From NCBI GenBank assembly GCA_021495925.1, contig JAKEKT010000010.1, positions 310,001-374,000 on the forward strand: DNA of 64,000 nt, given 5' to 3'. Below the pieces are notes generated by a model. The model worked only from the letters and a program-made list of their open reading frames with translations, was not told the DNA's origin and did not search any database. Position 1 is the stretch's first letter; the number at the start of each line of letters is the position of its first letter. Made by a program: the position numbers and the translations under genes. Positions 56,606 through 64,000 of the stretch are shown here, piece after piece. This stretch comes from Diplodia intermedia. Its lineage: Eukaryota > Ascomycota > Dothideomycetes > Botryosphaeriales > Botryosphaeriaceae.

Positions 56606-59014
56606 CCGCATTAGCCACAACCCACGTAATCCAATTTAGTCCGCATTTCTAACGTTGTCGTGTGATGCGGCTCCTCCACTTGCTAGGGACTGTCTCTCGT
56701 GTAGTGTTACGAGGCTTGGTATGTATCTACCGGTCCCCCGTCTACTTACAAGAGCATGGGTCCAACGCAGTTCAAGTTTCACAAGTCTTGCCAAGCACTT
56801 TAGATGGATGTGACAGATAGTTTACTCGAAAAACACATCCAGTCACCATTTGGATAGACAGTTCCTTGGCTCGACGGTACTAGGTGCTTGCTCGCTCGGT
56901 CCCTCCTTTTGAGACGAGATCAATATTAGGCAGAGGACAACCAGGTATGAGGCCTCTGGCATTGGCGGCACTCATCGTGAGTTCGACCTCGCTTAATGGT
57001 GGAGACGGGAACACGTCTAAGCAGGTTGGTACGGTGTGGGATGCTCATGCGACTCAACCTTTCAGAATACTTGTGAATGTAAATCCAACACTCACTCGGA
57101 GATTTGTGGAAATGACTCGGATCTTTCTTGTGGTATAGGAAGGATCAGGAAGGACAAACCCACCACGTGCTTCCTGAGAGTTCTAACGGCATCCAAGGAC
57201 ATCAGGTAACAAATGCTCCAGAGCTGAAGGGATCCAGGTCCGCTGACAAATGTAGACCGGGCAGCGAAAGGAAGCCCGTTGAGCGAGCCTCAGAGACAAG
57301 CAGGTTGGAGCTGCTCCAAGAGCCACAGCACTCGGCTCTTTCAGACCGTGGAACGTCGTGCCTGAGACTCGGAGGCCTGAAATGTAAAAATGTGCGAGAA
57401 TCTTGGCACATGTTCCCCAAACAAGAGCTTTTTGGGGACAAATTTGATATCAAGCGATCGATGATCCATCCGCGACAACTAGTCTCCCGTACACGTCCAA
57501 TTATGACTGAGGTAGGGTCAAGTTGAATCTGACTAGCCTGCTGGACCAACGCGAACTACTCGAGCTTCGAATCTCGTGAGCGTGCCAAAGGGGCTCGTGT
57601 TCGCATTGCCGGTGTTTCTCTGGCTCTAAATCGTGCGGCTCGGCAGTGGCATTGCATAGACGAGACCCTGATGACCTACCGAGGGCCAAGGCCCTCGGCC
57701 AGTCGAACCGGTGAGCTTGGGGATTACCCCAGTCAATTTCGGGTACAGGGGGAGGTCTGTGTGGACCGGCGCCAAGCTTCCGCCCAGTCCCTCTTGACCC
57801 ATTGGTAAGTTGCTCCGAATGAAGGACTGTGACTGCGGCGTACATCGGTATCGAGACGGAATGAGCTTGACTCGGAAACATGCGGCATTTTCTCTGGTTC
57901 CCAGGGGATACTAGGTGATGGAACGGCCGGCTTTTCCAGCGCTCGAATGTTTCCTCTCAGGTATCAATAAGAAACTGACATGAAGGCGAGTCCGAGGTAG
58001 ATGCTGTGAGCTACTTATGAGCTACTTACACTGCTCGATCGATCAAAAGTGAGACCAGGAATGCAAAGGAGTCGTCGTCGATCTAAATGTAGTGAGATGT
58101 GGAAGCCTTGAAAGAATGAATCGGCCGGCTTTCGATACGCGGAGCGGCGCTGTTGACTAGCCAGAAGCTCAAGTGGTGGGATGTGTGATGCTCACTGTCG
58201 CCAACCGGCTCTGCAGGTCGTGTTGGTTGCGAGGAGACAGGTAGTCACCTGTGGATTTAGTGGCCCTTCCGCACTAGAGGCTCTCTTTTTCAACAGGCTG
58301 GTCGACGAAAGTGCAGATGGGTCTGTGGAAGCCAGTCCACATGATTTGGTGCCTGCCCTTGGAGGTCTTGGGTTCGAGTGCACTATCAACACCTTTGTTT
58401 ACTGCGGTTTATTGGTGATCTGAACAGATAGAGCAATTGCGGTCGCACTTGCTAGGCTTTCAGGAGCCATGCCATCCCAAGTGGTCACACCTATTGACCT
58501 CGGGGCCTCTTCCCATCCGGCTTCGATGTTTTTCCTCCTATTCCGTTGAGCGTTAGTGTCGTGCTTTTCAACGATTTTACCTGGCCATGACAACCGCATG
58601 GAGACAAGTTGTGGCGTTAGCTGGAGCCCATGTCATGGCGAAACCGATCAGACGCGAAAACGACGGTGGCATCACATATCAAAGAGTATTTGAGAGAGGA
58701 AACGACAAAGGGCCGACAAGCTGAAGAAAGAGAAACGAGTGCGATCAAGATGGCGAAGCGTCGGCGCGAGGCGTGCCCGCTAGTAGGGAATCCTCCGGAT
58801 AAGATTTTCCCACTCTTCGCCGGATGGGACTAAGAGGAAGCGTGATGCTGAGAGGCGGCCTGGCGTCGAGGTTGGAAAAGGGGCGGGACGGATGTAAGAT
58901 AATCGGGAGCTTGCAGGCGCGCAAGTGCCGAGGCCGAGACGAGAGCGGAAGCGGAGGCGCCGACCACGAGGCTTCGCTTGACGTCAGCTAAGGTTATAGC
59001 TGAGCGATTCTTTC
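56606..59014. other. 2.4 kb with no recognisable gene
   Basis: Base composition is normal again. Short open frames such as 57128-57526 plus and 57501-57881 minus show no family resemblance. There may be decayed repeats here that I cannot identify. Confidence 0.3.
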
Positions 59015-62000
59015 GAGTCGTGCGCGACGTTGGAAGTTGGGCGGGAATAACGTCGCTCAGGGGAGTGCATGGTTCGAAGAGGACCTTATGGGATTGTGTG
59101 AAGCATCGCGACAGAGCAAGAGGGCGCATCCATGCCGCATCGGGAAGTTGCTCGTTTCGGCGAGCGCACAGCGGGGCCAGCTCCGACGGGGCCCAGCAGG
59201 GAGGAGCGTTGCGAGGAGCATGGGGATTTTCGAAGAATCGCCATGCCTGCGCCGCGCCCATCACACCCGGCGCGCAACGGGCCCATGGCCGCACCGCCCC
59301 CGCCGAGCTCCACTCCGCCGCACTTCACGTCGCCTTATTTCCGGCCTGCATCCGCTTGACGTCACCAGGCAATCCAAGGGCGCGACAAGAGACCACACCG
59401 GCCTTTGGCGATTCAGACATCTCAACCACAAGGTGCCCCCGGCCCGTGACGTGTCATGCCCAGCGTTGGGCCCTCGGATGCTGCACTCGTGCCCGCTCGT
59501 CGCCGGCTGCATGCTAATGCGCCGCAGCTCCAATACAGCAGCATCGTGAACGTCCTGTGTAGCCTCAAGCGGTGAGCCAAGCACGCAGCGCAGCGGCCGG
59601 GCACGCACGAGGGCGGTTGTCGTCGGATTTGGCTCATGTCCGATGCGGACATAAAGAGGAGACCAGCGACTCAGGCGCAATGCCTCTGGCTCCCCTTACC
59701 CGCGCTTCGAATCATGTCCCGACGTTGAAACTTCGCAGCTGTTGCCCAAGGCGAACCCACACCGGCTGGCATTGACGCCATGCCCCGGCCGAGCAGAACG
59801 AAAAAGAAAAGAAACGCAGAGGAGGAGCATTGAGTCATGCCGTCGTGTGCTTGGCCTGGCCGGCCATTCCACCGCACAACGACTCAATCACCGACGTCTG
59901 GAGCACGCTCCCTGAATCATTTCACGCCCTGCGCTACCACGTACCACGCATCCACTCCCGCCCGGGCGCGCCCCGACATGCTCGGTTCGATCCTTCGCCG
60001 AGATGGCCAGCCGGGCGCCACTCGAGTCCGGAAAACGACAGCCGGATGCCGGCTCTTCTCTGAACACCATGCAGGTCGGGAAAGCAGCGCTCCAAGGCGA
60101 GTGACTGCAAGCCGGAAGGGACGCTTCCGGGCAGATCGGTTGGCGGGATGGCGTCATCTGCCGAGACAACCTCGAGCGTGTTCCCTCTCCGACTCGGGAG
60201 ATCCACGAGTCGAGCTGTGTGCTGAAGGAAGCGCGGTCGGCGCAGCAGAGCTGACGCCGCCACGCCACGCCACGACGGATACGAATCGTATCCAGACGTT
60301 GGAAGTTGCGCACGAAAAAGGCCGGGCGAGGTAAGCCCACGCCGCAGAGGCAGGAACCCACCTGGCTACGGGTCCATCAGCCGTGCTTTGCAGGTGCTAG
60401 TGACGCGGCGCCACCCAGAGTCGCTCCAATTCGACTCAGTGCGACGTTGGAAGTTGTCGCTTCTTGTTGCCATAACGTACCGCATGGTGGCGCCCCCTCG
60501 CCGACGTCCAGCTCCACTCGCTGCCGTCTGCAGATGCCTCGACGCCCGAACAGCTGCTGTCGATTCATTGTAAATTGGTCATCGAATCGGGCATGCCGAC
60601 TCGCTGTGAACTTCGACTCATGTCACTCTCTCGTTTCGGCCGGGTCCAGCAAACCGCAGCCATCATTCACTGATTCGAGTGGTATGCGAGTGAGGCGACA
60701 GTCGATCGCCGGCCGTCCGGCCAGACCAAGGCTTCCGGGCTTCGAACCATTCCAGGCGTTACGCCTTGGCCGTGAGCAGGGCGTACTGCAATCTTTCCAA
60801 AACAGGAAACGATGTCGAGGATGGAAATGGGGCCGCGCCCCGCCGTTTCCTAGCTTGCGAAGCTGCGCGGAGAAACACGGTGTGCCGCTACTCCGTATGT
60901 GCCGTATGCCGAGGCATGCACTTGCGCTTCGCCACGATCGATTCATTTCAGACGTTCGAGGGACCGCTGCTGCTTCTTCTCCGCGGTTGGGGTGCGTGCC
61001 AGCCATTGGCGGGTGCAAAGCTGCAAATGCCATTGCCATCCCGGCGACTCAGATCCGACGTCTGAACTTGCACGTCGCAGCAGCCCCATCGGCTCTCTTC
61101 ACAGGCGGACAAGCCATCGGAAACCCTGTACTGCGGGCCCCGGGCGTTGCCCCAGCGTGTGGCGCGGCATCGAAGCTATGATGTGCGCCGGGCCTTTCGG
61201 CATGCAGCCTGCTGCAAGTGCCACTTGCTGTCGGCCCTCCTGCCGGAGCACTACCGTAACGAGGCTGAAATGCACCTGCAATGTTGACAAAACGTCGACA
61301 ACTCGACTCATTCCGACGTTCGAACTTTGTCTCTTGATCCACCTTGCCGCATTGCTAAACCATTCCTTCGGTTCCTCCATCTACCGCGTCCTTCTACCGT
61401 CGCTCCTCCCGGTCTAGTTATGGGCCTGAATGTGCCCATGACTTGCATCACCGACTCGTTCAGACGTTCGAACTTCATCCCTTGGAATCCTACGCCCACT
61501 TCACTAGCCCATGGCAATGCTTATTTTCTCTCTTTCCGATGTCCACGGTGACGCTGTGGAGCTTAGTGCTGTCTGATCGACTGCCGGTTCGAGTCGTCCA
61601 GACGTTCGACCTTTGCGCCCTCTACCCTACTCCTCACTGATACCCACACGCTAGAGGCCTCCTGTGGATCATCCTTTACACATTGTTCCCCACCACTCAC
61701 CTCAACACGAGTCGTACAGACGTACGAAGGCCGACATTATTGCAGTTCACAGTGTACCACTTGTCAAGCCGCCCATGCCTCTTCCTAGGTACATGGAAGG
61801 CGAGGTGTATGGACCACTATCAATCCTGTCCTCAGACAGTCAACAGCCTTCACTTGGTTTTGCCAAACAATTGACTCCGCATCCTCTTATTCAACGCTCT
61901 TCACACCAGCTCAATTGCTTCCTCACTGCCACCATTGCCTCGCTGTAGCCAAGAGCCACATGGTAAGCCTCACTAGGGCTTGGCGATTAGTATTCACATC

Positions 62001-62499
62001 CCCCACCACTAGTCAGTGCGACGTCCGACCTTCGCGCGACGTTTGTCAATCCTCCAGGAAATAAAAAAACAAGGCCTGGACTACGCTCGCCCCCGGCCGA
62101 TGCCCACCCCAACACCGACATCAGCCGAAGATCCGCTAACCGGCCCTTGCACGCTCTCATCTCGGCGATGATGAAACGGCGCTCCCGCCTTCTAGACCGC
62201 TAACAGGCACAAAAGCTAGGCGGCAGCCAAACGCAAGAGTCGTCGGAATCAGCAAATGTTGTTCACGAGTAGGGGCTGTGTATGTGGTTCTTCTCTCTAT
62301 CTCTCTCTCTCTTTTTTTTTAAAAAAAAAAAAGAAAAGGAAAACGGGGCGAATCTAGTGAGGTTGTAAAAAGGTCAGAGCCAATATATGTTTCGGAGCTT
62401 CCGGAGCTCCTTCCCGACTTTGCTCTTTGGGGAGAGTGCTGGGTAAATAGCACCACCCCCGGGACAGTCACGTTCTAAGTCATTCCGACGTCTGAAGTT
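59015..62499 (+). repeat. Dispersed array of a two-part 23-25 base motif, at least 13 copies, same strand
   Basis: Consensus first half CGA[C/G/A/T]TC[A/G]T, then two or three free bases, then second half [C/A]GACGT[T/C][C/G/T]GAA[C/G]TT. Copies start (at the GA of the first half) at about 59015, 59709, 59881, 60283, 60433, 60940, 61046, 61305, 61453, 61591, 61709, 62010 and 62477. All read in the same direction. The sequence between copies is not visibly repeated, and spacing is irregular: 106-172 bases in seven of twelve gaps, larger elsewhere. The copies fall in different reading frames with stops between, so they are not a protein repeat. I know of no described element with this form. Confidence 0.7.
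62293..62332. repeat. CT microsatellite followed by T and A runs
   Basis: A TCTCTC tract passes directly into about nine T and then about twelve A. It lies inside the motif-array region but is unrelated to the motif. Confidence 0.7.
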
Positions 62500-63531
62500 G
62501 AAGAAGCACCTACCTTTCTGTGCCGTCTCGCACCGGGAAGGCACGATAGGATGCTGATGAGGACCCACGCCCGTCGGTAATAATGCTGCCCTTTTCGCGG
62601 CGAGAAGCAATGCGAAGCGTGCGCCACGAAAGCATAAAAAGAGGGCCGATTGGCCCCTACCACTTGCTTCCTTCGGCATGCAGCGGCCGCCACTCAATCA
62701 GCACCAGCCACGGGCCTCATCAAGCCTCCAGCCTCACCTTTGCTTTCCGTGTCAGCAGAAAAATAAACCAGACCAAAACGATCGCCCAGGTGCGGCCGAA
62801 GGGGGGCAATCAATGAAATTCACTTGACATGCCATGAGACGGAGACCAGGGGAGAACCTGGACTTTCTTTCCATCCTCGGCGCCACACACACCTAGGGAT
62901 GGAGTCTCCACATTGCCCCTTCTGTGCTGGATGGCATTCTTGGACGATCATGCAGATTCTTATTACCGCCATCCCGGTGAAGTGGCAAACGGGAGAGCGC
63001 TGAGTGGAGCTGGGGATATGACGTATATTTCCTTGTCTGCCTGAAGCTTGGCGTGATCGTCGCCTCATCAGGGTTGTGTCTTCTCCCGGGGGAAGGCCGC
63101 CACAACAATATATCGTGTGTAGCATCCCAGAAAGAAAAATGGAAACGTGATGATGATGAGCTGGAGCGTGCGTAAAAAGAACAAAAATAGGGCGGGAGGA
63201 ACACCGGTTACTCGGCTGTCGTTTCCGTCCATCCCCCTAAACGATGTCGTCCAAAAATTGAACGCCGGAGAACAAGAAAAGAACGCCGACGCTTTCGTTT
63301 CGTTTTTCCAACAGCCATGACCCCAAAACTTTTGCTACACAGATCCAAGAGAAAAACGATGAGCCGTAGAAAAATCTTTGGCCTCTGACAGTCTGGGTAT
63401 CGTTGCCATGCCCTCTTCCCTCCTTCCACAGCAAGCGGCCGTCGTGAGATATGAGGGATACTAAAACACAGCATGAGAACAAAAAGGAAATCAACAGGTA
63501 TGGAGACCTCGCAACGGCTCCCCCTCGACTG
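62500..63531. other. Intergenic, no gene recognised
   Basis: This is the 3' flank of the zinc-finger gene. It follows the last motif copy of the array. Short open frames only. Confidence 0.35.
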
Positions 63532-64000
63532 CTACCCTCTGTATCGAGGGTACCGCGGAATCCGTCTTCGTCGCTCATCATAGCGAGGCCCCTCGGTCGT
63601 ATGCGTCGGGCCTCCCGGCTCAGAACGAGACACGGACAGGCTGTTGTGGCTATTCAGCTCCTTGTACTCGGCGTCGTCGATGATGCGCTTCTGCCACAGG
63701 TAGCGGAACAGCTTGAAGTCGGGCCGCGACGTGGCCAGCGTCGCGCCCATGCGAACGTGGGCGGCGAGGTGGCTCATCCGCGCCTCCCACGCGGCGCCGC
63801 CGTCGGCGCCTTCGAAGCCCCAATCGCACAGCGGGCACGTCACCGAGCGCGGCGGCGCGTTGCCGTGGAAGTGGCTGAGGTTGTGCAGCCGCCAGTCGGC
63901 CTCGTCGGGGGTCCAGAAGCAGCAGCCGAGGAAGTTGAAGGTGCACTCGTACACGGGCGTGGTGCTGGCCTGCGGCTGCACCAGCACGCCGTCGGCGTCG
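63532..64000 (-). CDS. Zinc-finger (C2H2-like) protein, N-terminus cut by window edge
   Basis: The open frame continues through the right edge without a start codon; the GTG at 63987 is not a credible start. The visible 156 or so C-terminal residues hold two Cys/His groups: YECTFNFLGCCFWTPDEADW followed by LHNLSHFH, and CPLCDWGF followed by MSHLAAHVRMG. The pattern C-x6-7-C...H-x3-4-H and C-x2-C...H-x3-H is C2H2-like with long loops. The tail is Arg/Pro-rich (RIPRYPRYRG). It resembles fungal zinc-finger proteins of unknown function. The rest of the protein lies outside the window. Confidence 0.65.
   Translation of the reverse strand, partial: DADGVLVQPQASTTPVYECTFNFLGCCFWTPDEADWRLHNLSHFHGNAPPRSVTCPLCDWGFEGADGGAAWEARMSHLAAHVRMGATLATSRPDFKLFRYLWQKRIIDDAEYKELNSHNSLSVSRSEPGGPTHTTEGPRYDERRRRIPRYPRYRG

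Noticed and set aside
61586..61600. B-box-like GGTTCGAGTC suggesting another tRNA
   Set aside because: No cloverleaf can be folded around it; it is part of a motif-array copy.
59015..62499. CRISPR-like array
   Set aside because: Eukaryotic context, spacers of 83 to over 600 bases, degenerate copies and no associated genes.
59015..62499. Motif array as a repeated peptide, since some copies translate as DSFRRSNF
   Set aside because: Copies differ in length by one or two bases and lie in different frames with stop codons between them.

Overview
The window is nuclear DNA of a filamentous ascomycete (Pezizomycotina). Nearly every gene carries spliceosomal introns of about 50-60 bases with GTAAGT-like donors, CTAAC/CTGAC branch sites and TAG/CAG acceptors. 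The gene set is typical of that group: DASH cryptochrome, a GH131 secreted enzyme, histidine acid phosphatase, a Zn2Cys6 regulator, homocitrate synthase of the fungal lysine pathway, and DSC and Wbp11 proteins. There is also an AT-rich island with an extreme repeat-induced point mutation (RIP) signature. I cannot name the genus; the class is uncertain.

Layout, left half. An ARMH3/UPF0588-type protein (minus, cut by the left edge) faces a nicotinamide riboside kinase. Next come Dsc3 (minus) facing a small Dabb protein, ISA1-type Fe-S assembly protein (minus), and a GT25-type glycosyltransferase (minus). Two tRNA genes follow at 9-10.2 kb: tRNA-Thr(AGT) and an initiator tRNA-Met(CAT) interrupted in its D stem. 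A DASH cryptochrome ends at 12.5 kb, and about 3.3 kb without a recognisable gene follows. Then come a Zn2Cys6 regulator, a histidine acid phosphatase, a GH131 protein, ARPC4 (minus) facing UBP6, the meiotic cohesin subunit REC8, a MITE-like foldback, a Wbp11 splicing factor (minus) facing POP1, an SDH1-like flavoprotein, and RPS8 (minus).

Layout, right half. A Ddp1-type Nudix hydrolase (minus), arginyl-tRNA-protein transferase ATE1, a protein with three ubiquitin-interacting motifs, homocitrate synthase, an unassigned small gene, a bHLH regulator (minus) and a TMEM135-like membrane protein. From 55 to 63.5 kb there are no recognisable genes. That stretch holds the RIP island (55.3-56.6 kb) and, at 59.0-62.5 kb, at least 13 same-strand copies of a two-part motif of about 23-25 bases. 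A zinc-finger protein gene runs off the right edge.

There is no operon or biosynthetic cluster: the genes are independent housekeeping functions, several in head-to-head pairs sharing 240-430 bp promoters. The features most likely to be new are the initiator tRNA gene with an mRNA-type intron and the dispersed motif array. All exon boundaries were inferred by eye from reading frame, family conservation and splice signals.
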